Below, in pieces: positions 25,331 through 33,680 of a stretch of DNA of 64,000 nt (position 1 is its first letter; every line of letters starts with the position of its first letter). Position numbers and translations under genes: made by a program. Origin of the DNA: Massilia sp. PDC64 (GTDB lineage: Bacteria; Pseudomonadota; Gammaproteobacteria; Burkholderiales; Burkholderiaceae_D); the NCBI RefSeq assembly GCF_900101265.1, contig NZ_FMZS01000003.1, positions 124,001 to 188,000 of the forward strand, written 5' to 3'. The notes under the pieces are model-generated. The model was not told the origin of the DNA. It was given only the letters and a program-made list of their open reading frames with translations, and searched no databases.

Positions 25331-25785
25331 GCCCGTTCCCCCGCCGCGGCGCGGATGGCCGCGAGGATCCGGTGATGCGTGCCGCAGCGGCACAAATTCG
25401 GTTCCATGTGGCGGCGGATCTGCTCGTCCGTGGGATGCGGCACCTTGTCCAATAAAGCCTGCGCACGGACGATCATCCCGGCGATGCAATAGCCGCATTG
25501 CGCCGCCTGGTGTTCGATGAACGCGGCCTGCAGCCTGCCCGGCTTGCCGGCGCTGCCCAGGCCCTCCACGGTGCGGACCTTGCGTCCGGCGCACGCGGCC
25601 AGCGGCGTCACGCAGGAAAACACGGGCTTGCCGTCCAGCTGCACGGTGCAGGCGCCGCACTGGCCCATGCCGCAGCCGAACTTGGCGCCGTTCAGGTTCA
25701 ATTCATTGCGCAGCACGTACAGCAGCGGGGTGGCGGGGTCCGCGTGCAGGTCGTGCATGCGGCCGTTGACGTCGACCTGGGTCAT
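25327..25785 (-). CDS. 2Fe-2S subunit of the molybdenum hydroxylase
   Basis: 152 residues with two 2Fe-2S clusters: the ferredoxin-type set CGMGQCGACTVQLDGKPVFSC and the helical-domain set CGYCIAGM ... CRCGTH. It passes electrons from the Mo subunit to the cytochrome c partner. It has no signal of its own, as usual, and would travel with the Tat-exported Mo subunit. AGGAG precedes the ATG at 25785, which overlaps the cytochrome stop by 4 bases. Confidence 0.95.
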   Translation of the reverse strand: MTQVDVNGRMHDLHADPATPLLYVLRNELNLNGAKFGCGMGQCGACTVQLDGKPVFSCVTPLAACAGRKVRTVEGLGSAGKPGRLQAAFIEHQAAQCGYCIAGMIVRAQALLDKVPHPTDEQIRRHMEPNLCRCGTHHRILAAIRAAAGERA

Positions 25786-27044
25786 GGTTGCATCTCCTTG
25801 CGCAGCTTGCCGCTGGCGGCGGCCACGTCGGGCCAGGCCGGACGGCCGGCGCCCGAGCGTACCCACGCGGCCAGCTCGGCGACCTGGGCGTCGGACAGCA
25901 CGTCGGCGAACGGCGGCATGTAGGCGGCAGCCGCGCCACCGGGCGCTGGACGTTCCCACGGGATCCCGTGCAGCACGGTCTGGACGAAATTGGCGGGATC
26001 GTCGCCGAGGACCGCGCTGCTGCGGGCGAGGCCCGGGCGGCCGCCGAGACGCATCATCGGCGCGGCTGGCGCGTGGCAGCCGGCGCAGGCGGCCGCGAAC
26101 AGCGCGGCGCCCGACGTCTCGGCCTGTGCCGCAACCGGGACGACGGCAGCGGGCGCCGGGGCCGGCTGCTGGATCGTCATCAGGTAGGCGGCCATCGCCT
26201 CGACGTCTTCGCGCGGCACGCCGGCCAGGCGCTCGGTCACGGGCCGCATCGGACCCTTCGCGGCGCCGTGCGCGAGCGACAGGCCGCCCTGCAGGTAGTC
26301 CGCGAGCTCTCCGCGCGTCCACGGCGCGCTGCCTTGCGCGAGACGCGTGAGGGCGGGCGCATGCCAGCCGTCCACGGTGCCGCCCTGGAAAGCGGGACTG
26401 CGCTCGCCGCCCAGCAGGTTCATGCCGCTGTGACAGGACGCGCAGTGGCCCAGCGTGTCGACGAGGTAGCGGCCCCGCTCGACCTGGCCCGCGGCGGGTG
26501 CTGCGCCGGTGCCGGGTCGCAGGTACAGCGCATTCCAGAACCCGAGCAGGGGCCGGAAGTTCAGCGGGAACACGAGGTCGTTGGCCGGCTGTTTCACTTT
26601 CACGGGTGGGCGCGACATCAGGTACGCGTAGGCCAGTTCGATGTCCTCGTCGGACATGCGCGTGTAGTGGATGTACGGGAAGGCGGGATAGAGCAGGTGG
26701 CCATCTCTCGCCACGCCTTCGCGCAGGGCGCGGCGGAACGCGGCGCTCGTCCAGCGGCCGATGCCCGTGTCCGGATCGGGCGTGATGTTCGTGCTGTAGA
26801 TGATGCCGAACGGGGTCTTCAAACCCAGGCCGCCGGCATAGGCGGGACCGTCGGGCGCCGTATGGCAGACCATGCAGTCGCCCAGCGCCACGATGCGGGC
26901 GCCGGCGGCGAGGACGGCGGCGGACGGCGGGGAGGGCGGACCGGCCGCCGGGGCGATCGGGGCCGGGCGGGTCCAGGCATACAGGCCGCCCAGTACGACG
27001 GCCGCGAGGGCCGCGCCGGCGGCGGCGAGGGTGCGAAGTCTCAT
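25782..27044 (-). CDS. Triheme cytochrome c subunit
   Basis: 420 residues from the ATG at 27044 behind AGGAA. An N-terminal membrane anchor or signal (about 3-22) precedes three c-type heme domains with CMVCH, CASCH and CAGCH, each with a downstream Met ligand candidate. The layout is that of the cytochrome partner of membrane-bound aldehyde dehydrogenases and IorAB-type enzymes, feeding electrons to the respiratory chain. It is the first gene of the cytochrome-2Fe2S-Mo operon, divergent from the LLM oxidoreductase. Confidence 0.92.
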   Translation of the reverse strand: MRLRTLAAAGAALAAVVLGGLYAWTRPAPIAPAAGPPSPPSAAVLAAGARIVALGDCMVCHTAPDGPAYAGGLGLKTPFGIIYSTNITPDPDTGIGRWTSAAFRRALREGVARDGHLLYPAFPYIHYTRMSDEDIELAYAYLMSRPPVKVKQPANDLVFPLNFRPLLGFWNALYLRPGTGAAPAAGQVERGRYLVDTLGHCASCHSGMNLLGGERSPAFQGGTVDGWHAPALTRLAQGSAPWTRGELADYLQGGLSLAHGAAKGPMRPVTERLAGVPREDVEAMAAYLMTIQQPAPAPAAVVPVAAQAETSGAALFAAACAGCHAPAAPMMRLGGRPGLARSSAVLGDDPANFVQTVLHGIPWERPAPGGAAAAYMPPFADVLSDAQVAELAAWVRSGAGRPAWPDVAAASGKLRKEMQP

Positions 27045-27103
27045 CGCGGGATTCCTTGATGTTGTTGCGGCGATTGTCGATTCGGTCCGGCCCATCGTCT
27101 AGC

Positions 27104-27118
27104 TATACGAAGGGATAC
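27104..27118. promoter_or_regulatory. Recurrent 15-bp motif, site 3
   Basis: TATACGAAGGGATAC lies about 60 bases upstream of the triheme cytochrome start, in the divergent region shared with the LLM oxidoreductase. Its right half is repeated just after it (see 27109-27138). Confidence 0.5.
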
Positions 27119-27138
27119 GCGAAGGGATACGCGAAGGG
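27109..27138. repeat. 12-bp tandem repeat, 2.5 copies
   Basis: GAAGGGATACGC occurs at 27109-27120 and 27121-27132 and is followed by GAAGGG. The unit repeats the right half of the recurrent motif, which could multiply regulator contacts or result from slippage. Confidence 0.7.
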
Positions 27139-27192
27139 TTGTGGACCGGCGTTCACTGTAGCGTCGGACGAGGCGGTCGATTGATGCTTTTG

Positions 27193-27211
27193 GCGCAAGA
27201 GTGTCTTGCGC
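27193..27211. promoter_or_regulatory. Inverted repeat upstream of the LLM oxidoreductase
   Basis: GCGCAAGA (27193-27200) and TCTTGCGC (27204-27211) pair perfectly with a 3-base loop, 59 bases before the start at 27271. It may be an operator or a leader hairpin. Confidence 0.35.
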
Positions 27212-27270
27212 GCCGGGCGCCGACGCGCGCGCCGCGGACGCGGTATGCTGGGCGTTCGCAGGAGACCGCC

Positions 27271-28251
27271 ATGACCGCTATTGCTTACAACCGTGCCTGG
27301 GACCGCGTGCTGGGCGCGGGCCACCTCACGCTGGGCCTGATGACGCCCCTCGCACGCGCACCCGGCGAGCCCGCCGACCTCGCGCGCGAGACGGCGCTGG
27401 CCGCCCGTGCGGACGCGCTCGGATTCGCCGCGCTGTGGACGCGCGACGTGCCGCTGATCGTCCCGCAGGGCAGCACGCGCGAGGCCGCCGTGCTGGACGA
27501 CCCATTCATCTGGCTGACGGTGCTGGCCGGCGCGACGGCGTCCGCGGCACTGGGCACCGCGGCGGCCGTGCTGCCGCTGCGTCATCCGCTGCATGTCGCG
27601 AAGGCCGCGTGGTCGCTCGACCGGTTGAGCGGCGGCCGCTTCATCCTCGGCCTCGGCTCCGGCGACCGGCCGGAGGAGCTGGCGCCGTTCGGCGTGGACA
27701 CCGCACCGGACGTCCTGTTCCGCGAACGCTGGCAGACGCTGGCCGCCGCACTCGCACCGGAAGGGGATGCGCGCCATGATTTGCTTGCGTCCACGGGTGG
27801 CTACGCACCGACGCCGGCGCCGACGGTACGCATCCCGCTACTCGCCGTGGGTACGGCGCGCCAGTCGCTGCAATGGATCGCGGCGCACGCGGACGGCTGG
27901 GCCACGTACCACCGCGAGGAGGCGCGCCAGCAGGGCCGCATCGCGCTGTGGCAGCGGGCGCTGGCAGAGCGGGCCGGCGGCGCATGGAAACCGTTCGTGC
28001 AATCGCTGCAACTGGAATTGCTGGCCGATCCGGACGCGCCCGCGGCGCCGCTGGAACTGGGCCTGCGCGCGGGCCGCCGCGCGCTGCTGGGCTACCTGGA
28101 GCGGATGGCGGGGCTGGGTGTCGCGCACATGCTCGTCAACCTGCAGGGACCGCGGCCCATCGCGGAGCAGATCGAGGAGCTGGGGCGCGAGATCGTGCCG
28201 CGGCTGCGCTCAGTCGCGCTTGCGCAGGACGCAGAAGATGTTCGGCGATAG
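27271..28251 (+). CDS. LLM-class flavin-dependent oxidoreductase
   Basis: 326 residues, start behind GGAG. A luciferase-like TIM barrel: GHLTLGLMTPL at the first strand, GFAALWTRDVPL, AAVLPLRHPLHVAKAAWSLDRLSGGRFILGLGSGDRPEE around the flavin site. Relatives use FMN or F420; the betaproteobacterial context favours FMN. The substrate is unknown. It is divergent from the molybdenum hydroxylase operon. The last 42 bases overlap the convergent methyltransferase gene. Confidence 0.88.
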   Translation: MTAIAYNRAWDRVLGAGHLTLGLMTPLARAPGEPADLARETALAARADALGFAALWTRDVPLIVPQGSTREAAVLDDPFIWLTVLAGATASAALGTAAAVLPLRHPLHVAKAAWSLDRLSGGRFILGLGSGDRPEELAPFGVDTAPDVLFRERWQTLAAALAPEGDARHDLLASTGGYAPTPAPTVRIPLLAVGTARQSLQWIAAHADGWATYHREEARQQGRIALWQRALAERAGGAWKPFVQSLQLELLADPDAPAAPLELGLRAGRRALLGYLERMAGLGVAHMLVNLQGPRPIAEQIEELGREIVPRLRSVALAQDAEDVRR

Positions 28252-29013
28252 CAGGCCGGGGCTCGTGCCGAGCACTTTCGCGGCCCCCTGCAGGAGCGCG
28301 AGCCGGGCGCGCGGCATGCCCATGGCGCGCCTGGAGCGCGCGAACAGGCCGTCGTCGCCGGCGTGGTCGAGGTTGTCGTAATGGCGGCCGAAACCGAAAC
28401 GGGCCGCCGCGGGCCAGATGCCGCGCTGGACGTGTTTTCCGGCCGGGTCGAAGCGGCGCGGCAGGTAGTTGACGAGCCACCGGCGCGAGTGCACCTCCCG
28501 CGGCGACAGGCGGTTGCTGGTCCCCGTCACGAGGATCGTGCCGCCGGGCGCCAGCACCCGGTCGATCTCGCGCTGCACGGCGGGCAGCATGGCCGGCGGG
28601 ACGTATTCGAGGACGCTGTTGCAGCTGACCATCTGGAAGGCGCCGTCGTCGAACGGCAGCCGGCGCGTGTCGCCGACGTGGCGGAAGTCGATGGCGTCCA
28701 GGCCGTAGCGGTGGGCATTCAGCCGGGCCAGTTCGACGACGTCGGCCCCGATGTCGATCGCGGTGACGCGGGCGCCGAGGGCCGCGAACAGGATTGCGGA
28801 GGCGCCGACGTTGCAGCCGAACTCGAGGACGTGCGTGCCGTCGAGCCTGACGGGCAACGCCTCGATGATGTGCCGCAGGTGCTGCCATTCATAGTCGACA
28901 TACCCGCCGATCCAGCGGTTGGCCGGGTCCAGTCCCATCCGGCGCGCCTTGTGTTCGAATGCATCGTGCAGTGTACTGGACACGACGGCAGGGGCCTTGC
29001 ATGCATCGATCAT
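28210..29013 (-). CDS. Class I SAM-dependent methyltransferase
   Basis: 267 residues. SAM-binding motif I is VLEFGCNVGASAILFAALGARVTAID, motif II/III DFRHVGDTRRLPFDDGAFQMVSCNSVLEYV, followed by GGTILVTGTSN. It belongs to the Methyltransf_11/25-like group; the substrate cannot be inferred. GGAG precedes the ATG at 29013. It ends within the convergent LLM gene. It lies downstream of and co-oriented with a LysR gene, 51 bases away. Confidence 0.88.
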   Translation of the reverse strand: MIDACKAPAVVSSTLHDAFEHKARRMGLDPANRWIGGYVDYEWQHLRHIIEALPVRLDGTHVLEFGCNVGASAILFAALGARVTAIDIGADVVELARLNAHRYGLDAIDFRHVGDTRRLPFDDGAFQMVSCNSVLEYVPPAMLPAVQREIDRVLAPGGTILVTGTSNRLSPREVHSRRWLVNYLPRRFDPAGKHVQRGIWPAAARFGFGRHYDNLDHAGDDGLFARSRRAMGMPRARLALLQGAAKVLGTSPGLLSPNIFCVLRKRD

Positions 29014-29064
29014 ACGTCTTCTCCAGGAAGGAACGCTGCGACCAATAGTAGCAAAACGGGCGGC

Positions 29065-29979
29065 TCATGTGTTCACGTTTTGGTGCGCCAGATGCTCCGC
29101 CAGCAGGTCGACGAAGGCACGGATCTTCGTCGAGTTGCGCCGGCTCGCCGGGTACAGCGCGTACAGGCCGACGTCCATCGGACCGGGATTCACGCGGTAG
29201 CCGGGCAGCACCTGCACGAGCGTGCCGGCGTCCAGGTCGCGCTGCACGAGCCAGCGCGCGAGCATGGCGATGCCGAGGCCGCCCAGCGCGGCCTGGCGCA
29301 GCACCTCCGAATTGTTGGCGTGGACGACGCCGCGCACGTCGACGTCTTCCGCCTGCGCATCCGGATCGTCCGCCTGCAGCCGCCACGTGCGCCGGCCCGC
29401 GCCGAACGCGAACTGCAGGCAGTCGTGTGCCGCGAGCGCGATGGGCGTCTCCGGTGCGCCATGCGCGGCCAGGTAGGCGGGGCTCGCGCACAGCACGCGG
29501 TCGTGGGCGGCGAGCTTGCGCGCGACGAGATTCGATTGCGGATCGAGGCTGCCGATGCGGATGGCGACATCGATCGCTTCGTCGACGAGATTGGCGGGTG
29601 CGTCGTCCAGGCGCAGGTCGAGCGTCAGGCGCGGGTGGCGCGCGCGCAGCGCGGGCAGGATCGGCGCCACGTACAGGGTGCTGAAGGTGACGGGCGCCGC
29701 GACGCGCAGCACGCCGGCCGCGCCGTCCGCCGCCGCTTCGTCGGCCGCGTCCAGGCGTTCCAGGATGTGCAGGGCTTCCTCGTAATACGTGCGCCCCGCG
29801 TCCGTCAGGGTGACGCTGCGCGTGGACCGGTTGAGCAGCACGGCGCCGAGGCGGCCTTCGAGGGCGTCGACGAGGCGTGCGACGGAAGACGTGACGAGGC
29901 CCAGCCGGCGCGCGGCGGGCGAAAAGCCGCCGGTGGCGGCGACGGTGCAAAAGGCTTTCAGTTCGGCGAAGCGGTCCAT
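29065..29979 (-). CDS. LysR-family regulator
   Basis: 304 residues: winged HTH at 1-60 (FAELKAFCTVAATGGFSPAARRLGLVTSSVARLVDALEGRLGAVLLNRSTRSVTLTDAG), then a LysR substrate-binding domain about 90-300. AGGA precedes the ATG. It is divergent from the small XapX gene at 30095, and the region between contains one recurrent motif (30014-30028), so it may control XapX or be controlled with it. The methyltransferase follows on the same strand. Confidence 0.92.
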   Translation of the reverse strand: MDRFAELKAFCTVAATGGFSPAARRLGLVTSSVARLVDALEGRLGAVLLNRSTRSVTLTDAGRTYYEEALHILERLDAADEAAADGAAGVLRVAAPVTFSTLYVAPILPALRARHPRLTLDLRLDDAPANLVDEAIDVAIRIGSLDPQSNLVARKLAAHDRVLCASPAYLAAHGAPETPIALAAHDCLQFAFGAGRRTWRLQADDPDAQAEDVDVRGVVHANNSEVLRQAALGGLGIAMLARWLVQRDLDAGTLVQVLPGYRVNPGPMDVGLYALYPASRRNSTKIRAFVDLLAEHLAHQNVNT

Positions 29980-30013
29980 CGTATCCTCATCTCGTGTGTG
30001 GTGTTACGGCACT

Positions 30014-30028
30014 CATACCAAAGGATAC
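30014..30028. promoter_or_regulatory. Recurrent 15-bp motif, site 4
   Basis: CATACCAAAGGATAC, one mismatch from the common core, lies 66 bases before the small XapX gene and 34 bases from the LysR start. This means both XapX genes in the window have the motif upstream. Confidence 0.45.
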
Positions 30029-30094
30029 TGTCCCGTGCGCCGATATGCGCCTACCATGATTCCATGTTCGATTCGGCCGGAGTGGGAGGGGATG

Positions 30095-30253
30095 ATGCGT
30101 TACTACCTGACGTTCGTGATGCTGGGCCTCCTGATGGCCGGCCTGTGCCTGGTGCTGGAAGTGCATACGGCGATGCCGGCCGTCGCGATGACAGGGCTGT
30201 TCGGCGCCAGCGCCGCGCCTGCGCCCGCGGAGGGCGCGGCGCTGCCGGCGTGA
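30095..30253 (+). CDS. Small XapX-like membrane protein
   Basis: 52 residues. MRYYLTFVMLGLLMAGLCLVL and AMPAVAMTGLFG line up with the XapX protein at 14722 (MKFYLVSLAVGLLVG..., PPAIALVGLFG), so this is a short paralogue with two helices and a brief Ala/Pro tail. The start at 30095 is taken because GGAGG lies 5 bases upstream; the ATG three bases earlier is too close. It stands alone between a divergent LysR gene and the convergent HEPN gene. Confidence 0.7.
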   Translation: MRYYLTFVMLGLLMAGLCLVLEVHTAMPAVAMTGLFGASAAPAPAEGAALPA

Positions 30254-30259
30254 GCGGCA

Positions 30260-31621
30260 TCAGGCCGGCATCGGCGCCAGGTAGTCGAACACCTTATCGA
30301 GATCTTCCTGTGCGCCGAACAACTCGCGTGCGATCGCACGGGCGTCCTCGTTATGCTCCGCGAGATACGCATTGGCCCTCGCTCGCAACACAGGCGCGGC
30401 ACCGAAGCGGGCATTGCGCAGATCCAGTGCCGACTCGCCACCATTGCTGGCCGCATGCAGCAGCCTGACGACCATGTGAAACGCACGCTCGGGCTGCAGG
30501 TGGGCGGCATAGAATTGCTCGACGACGTCCACGTTCCCGACGAAATCAGTGGAGAGGTCCGGATCGTCGTCGTGTGCGTACGCGATCAACTGGTCGATGA
30601 CCAGCTCGAAAGCGGGCCCCTCCTTTTTCAGGTTCTTCGCGAAGTACGCGCTGTATGGGAATTTCTTGAGAAACGCCTGGAACTGGTCCTTGAATACGTT
30701 CAGCACCTCGTCGGCGGGGATGGACTTGAACAGCGAGATGAATACGTAGGACGGGTGGGAGAGACGGTTATGCGGCGTGGTGGCGTCGACGTTCCTGATC
30801 CTGTCGCTCAGGATGACTTTCAGCCGTTCGTACGTCACGGCGTCGAGGTCTTTGAACAGTATCCCGTTCGCGCCGAACATGCCCAGAGCCAGCGATCCGT
30901 CGGATTTGCTCGATGAAACCTTTTCAATTGCATACTTGCGCAGACAGGCATTCGTTTTCTCGTCGTTGATTTTTGAAAGGCCGTTCAGGAAGGAACGCAC
31001 GTTCCGCGTGACCACCGTGTTGTCGGATCGCGTCTTTTCAATCAGTTTGGAAATCAGGTAAGGATAGGTGTCTGGATGGAGTTTCTTCACCTCTTTTTCC
31101 ACGACCTGTTTGATAATCACGATCGAGGTGGCGGGAAACAGATTCGAGTTGCCGAGCGAATTGATCACCTCGTCGGCCAACTGCTTGGTCGACAAAATGG
31201 GACGGGACAGGAATCGCTTGGTCGCTTCGTAAAACACGAAACGCGCTTCTTCCGCCGACGCGTGATGGCCGGACGGGTGTGCCGCCTTGTTGCGCAAGGT
31301 CCTGAGCGTCTCGAAGAAGCCGGCGTCCAGCGCCGTCAGCAATTCGTTGGATTTCAGCTGGTCGATCAGGTAGGTTTCGAATACCTCCTGCTCGCTGCGC
31401 CTTTTGCTGGCCGCTTCGAAAATCGTCCGCGCTTTCTGATTGACCTTGCTGAGTTCTTCCAGCTTCGACATGATGTCGTCGAACAGGGCGATGAACGTGA
31501 GGACGACGGTGGCCCGGTACGCGCCTGCCATGTAGCAGGACATGGCCTCGCGCATGTAGTCGCGGATGTCCGTGCTTTGTATGGAAGACACCAGTTCTTC
31601 CATGTCGGTGAGATGAGTCAT
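30260..31621 (-). CDS. HEPN-domain protein, possible RNase/defence protein
   Basis: 453 residues, almost all helical. The N-terminal ~150 residues look like a HEPN domain: the diagnostic RX4-6H motif is R110-NKAA-H115 within LRTLRNKAAHPSGHHASAEEARFVFYEATKRFL. HEPN proteins are typically metal-independent RNases found in toxin-antitoxin, abortive-infection and CRISPR effectors. The remaining ~300 residues are not recognised. Base composition is markedly less GC-rich than neighbours, the ATG has no Shine-Dalgarno, and a perfect 9-bp inverted repeat lies just upstream, all consistent with a transferred, self-regulated gene. No antitoxin gene is adjacent. Confidence 0.65.
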   Translation of the reverse strand: MTHLTDMEELVSSIQSTDIRDYMREAMSCYMAGAYRATVVLTFIALFDDIMSKLEELSKVNQKARTIFEAASKRRSEQEVFETYLIDQLKSNELLTALDAGFFETLRTLRNKAAHPSGHHASAEEARFVFYEATKRFLSRPILSTKQLADEVINSLGNSNLFPATSIVIIKQVVEKEVKKLHPDTYPYLISKLIEKTRSDNTVVTRNVRSFLNGLSKINDEKTNACLRKYAIEKVSSSKSDGSLALGMFGANGILFKDLDAVTYERLKVILSDRIRNVDATTPHNRLSHPSYVFISLFKSIPADEVLNVFKDQFQAFLKKFPYSAYFAKNLKKEGPAFELVIDQLIAYAHDDDPDLSTDFVGNVDVVEQFYAAHLQPERAFHMVVRLLHAASNGGESALDLRNARFGAAPVLRARANAYLAEHNEDARAIARELFGAQEDLDKVFDYLAPMPA

Positions 31622-31633
31622 ATGAAGCGTGTC

Positions 31634-31663
31634 AGATGAAATCTGGAAAGTAAAATTTCATCT
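31634..31663. promoter_or_regulatory. 9-bp inverted repeat upstream of the HEPN gene
   Basis: AGATGAAAT (31634-31642) and ATTTCATCT (31655-31663) are perfect complements with a 12-base spacer, starting 12 bases before the ATG of the HEPN gene. It could be an operator or a structure that hides the translation start. Confidence 0.5.
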
Positions 31664-31690
31664 TATCAAAATCACTGATCATAAAACTCA

Positions 31691-31731
31691 CCAAAACTAG
31701 CCCGGCGCCGCCGGCTGGAACCGGCCGCGCC
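31691..31731 (-). terminator. Terminator of the cytoplasmic hydrolase gene
   Basis: An 11-bp stem with one mismatch (31704-31714 with 31721-31731, 6-base loop) lies 10 bases past the hydrolase stop; on the minus strand it is followed a few bases later by TTTT (complement of 31693-31696). It separates the hydrolase from the HEPN gene. Confidence 0.55.
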
Positions 31732-31740
31732 GCGGTTGCA

Positions 31741-32580
31741 TCAGGAACGCAGGAACGCCAGCAGGTCGGCGTTCAGGCGGTCCTTGTGGGTGAAGGCCAG
31801 GCCGTGCGGGCCGCCTTCGTAGACGACCAGGCGTCCCTGCGGCAGGATCTCGACGGCGCGGCGCGCGGTGGTGTCGATCGGGACGATCTGGTCGTCGCTG
31901 CCGTGGATGACGAGGGTCGGGATCGTCATCTTCTTGAGGTCTTCCGTGAAGTCCGTTTCCGAGAACTGCTTGATGCATTCGTAGGCGGCGCGCAGGCTGC
32001 ACTGCATGCCCTGCAGCCAGAACGTGTCGCGCGCGCCTTGCGAATCCTTGGCGCCTTCCCGGTTGAAGCCGTAGAACGGGATGCTCAGGTCCTTGAAGAA
32101 CTGGGCGCGGTCGGCCTGGACGCCGGCACGGATGCCGTCGAACACGGACATCTCCACGCCGTTCGGATTGGCGTCCGATTTGGCCATCTGCGGCGTCACG
32201 GCGCCCACGAGCACGGCGCGCTTGACGCGGTCGGTGCCGTGGCGGCCGATGTAGCGTGCGACTTCGCCGCCGCCGGTCGAGTGACCGACGTGCGTCACAT
32301 CCGTCAGGTCCAGCGCTTCGACCAGCTGGGCCAGGTCGTCCGCGTAGTCGTTCATGTGGTTGCCGTGCCAGGGCTTGCTCGACAGGCCGTGGCCGCGGCG
32401 GTCGTGGGCGATGACGCGGTAGCCGTGGTTGGCGAGGAACATCATCTGGTCTTCCCAGGCGTCGCCCTGCAGCGGCCAGCCGTGGCTGAACACGACGGCG
32501 GGACCGTGGCCCCAGTCCTTGAAGTAGATGGTGGTGCCGTCGCGGGTCGTGATGGTGTTGGCGGTGCGGGTGATGGTCAT
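31741..32580 (-). CDS. Alpha/beta hydrolase, chloroperoxidase-like, cytoplasmic
   Basis: 279 residues from the ATG at 32580 behind AGGGA. Same family as the hydrolase at 16936: [12 protein letters not shown], nucleophile in GHSTGGG, Asp in [10 protein letters not shown], His in GGPHGLAF. It lacks the signal peptide of that paralogue, so the cell makes one form in each compartment. The reaction is uncertain: non-heme haloperoxidase by annotation tradition, more likely an esterase. It lies downstream of a LysR gene on the same strand, with a recurrent motif between them and a terminator after it. Confidence 0.9.
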   Translation of the reverse strand: MTITRTANTITTRDGTTIYFKDWGHGPAVVFSHGWPLQGDAWEDQMMFLANHGYRVIAHDRRGHGLSSKPWHGNHMNDYADDLAQLVEALDLTDVTHVGHSTGGGEVARYIGRHGTDRVKRAVLVGAVTPQMAKSDANPNGVEMSVFDGIRAGVQADRAQFFKDLSIPFYGFNREGAKDSQGARDTFWLQGMQCSLRAAYECIKQFSETDFTEDLKKMTIPTLVIHGSDDQIVPIDTTARRAVEILPQGRLVVYEGGPHGLAFTHKDRLNADLLAFLRS

Positions 32581-32681
32581 GGCGAGTCCCTTCGGGTTGG
32601 TGGCTGGAAGCCGGAAGGGACAGCGCGCGCCGCCGCATCCGGACCCGGACATTGTCGGGAGCCCGGCGCGGGCGGTCTAGT

Positions 32682-32696
32682 CATACGAACGTATAT
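32682..32696. promoter_or_regulatory. Recurrent 15-bp motif, site 5
   Basis: CATACGAACGTATAT differs from the other copies by replacing GGATA with GTATA, which makes ATACG-AA-CGTAT a perfect inverted repeat. It lies about 100 bases upstream of the cytoplasmic hydrolase start. Confidence 0.45.
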
Positions 32697-32699
32697 GTT

Positions 32700-33647
32700 T
32701 TACCCAGCGGCATCCGGTGTTGCCCGCTCGACCGGGCAGTTGAGGGCGAGCATCCGCTCGACCGGCGACGACGTCCGCATGCGCTCGCGCCACCATTTCA
32801 GCGCCGCGCCTTCCTCACCCGTGCGCCAGGCCATGTACAGCGTCTCGTCCGGCTTCGGTTCCTCGACTTGCTTTTCGATCAGGCGGCCGGACGCGATGTC
32901 GGCGCGGGCCCAGGCCTCGGGCAGGAAGCCGAAGCCGAGGCCCGCCAGCTGGAATTCGTACTTCGTCTGCATGTCGGGGACGGTCAACGTGTCCTGCCCG
33001 AACAGCAGGCCGACCGTGCGCGCCTGCAGCAGGCGGACGGAGTCGGCGACGGACACCGCGCGGTGCGCCGTCAGCTCCGCCTTGCCCAGCCGGTGCCGGA
33101 TCTTCGCCAGCGGGTGCGAGGGCGCCACGACGAACACGAACGACATCGTCCCCAGCGGTTCGGCCGTGTAGCCGCCGCCGGACGGTCCTTCGCCGGCCGC
33201 GCCCACGAGCAGGTCGACGCGGCGGTCGAGCAGGCTTTCCCACGTGCCGGACAAGGCTTCGCGCACGATGCGCAACCGGGTCTGGTCGGCCACTTCATAA
33301 AACGCGCGGATGTCGTCCTGCAGGCCGAGCGGGGCGAGGGCGGAGTCCATGCCGATGGTGAATTCCATCTCCCACCCGGAGGCGACGCGGCGCACGCGGC
33401 TCTCCAGGTCGCCCGCGGCCTTGAGCAGGTAGCGGCCTTCCTTCAGCAGTTCTTCGCCGGCGGGCGTGAGGACGACGCGCGGGCCGAAGCGTTCGAACAG
33501 CTGCACGCCCAGGTCGTCCTCCAGCTTGGAGACGGTGTACGAGATCGTCGACGGCACGCGATACAGTTCCTTCGCGGCGGCCGAGAAGCTGCCGCGGCGG
33601 GCGATGGTGTCGACGGTGAGCAGGGCGTCCAGGCTGAGTCTGAGCAT
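32700..33647 (-). CDS. LysR-family regulator
   Basis: 315 residues: HTH 1-62 (LSLDALLTVDTIARRGSFSAAAKELYRVPSTISYTVSKLEDDLGVQLFERFG), then the effector domain (about 90-295). The gene lies between the quinone reductase gene upstream and the hydrolase gene downstream, all on the minus strand, so it may regulate either. No strong ribosome site precedes the ATG. Confidence 0.9.
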   Translation of the reverse strand: MLRLSLDALLTVDTIARRGSFSAAAKELYRVPSTISYTVSKLEDDLGVQLFERFGPRVVLTPAGEELLKEGRYLLKAAGDLESRVRRVASGWEMEFTIGMDSALAPLGLQDDIRAFYEVADQTRLRIVREALSGTWESLLDRRVDLLVGAAGEGPSGGGYTAEPLGTMSFVFVVAPSHPLAKIRHRLGKAELTAHRAVSVADSVRLLQARTVGLLFGQDTLTVPDMQTKYEFQLAGLGFGFLPEAWARADIASGRLIEKQVEEPKPDETLYMAWRTGEEGAALKWWRERMRTSSPVERMLALNCPVERATPDAAG

Positions 33648-33680
33648 GTGCGAGAGTCCGAGAGCGGGGTGCGCATCGTA

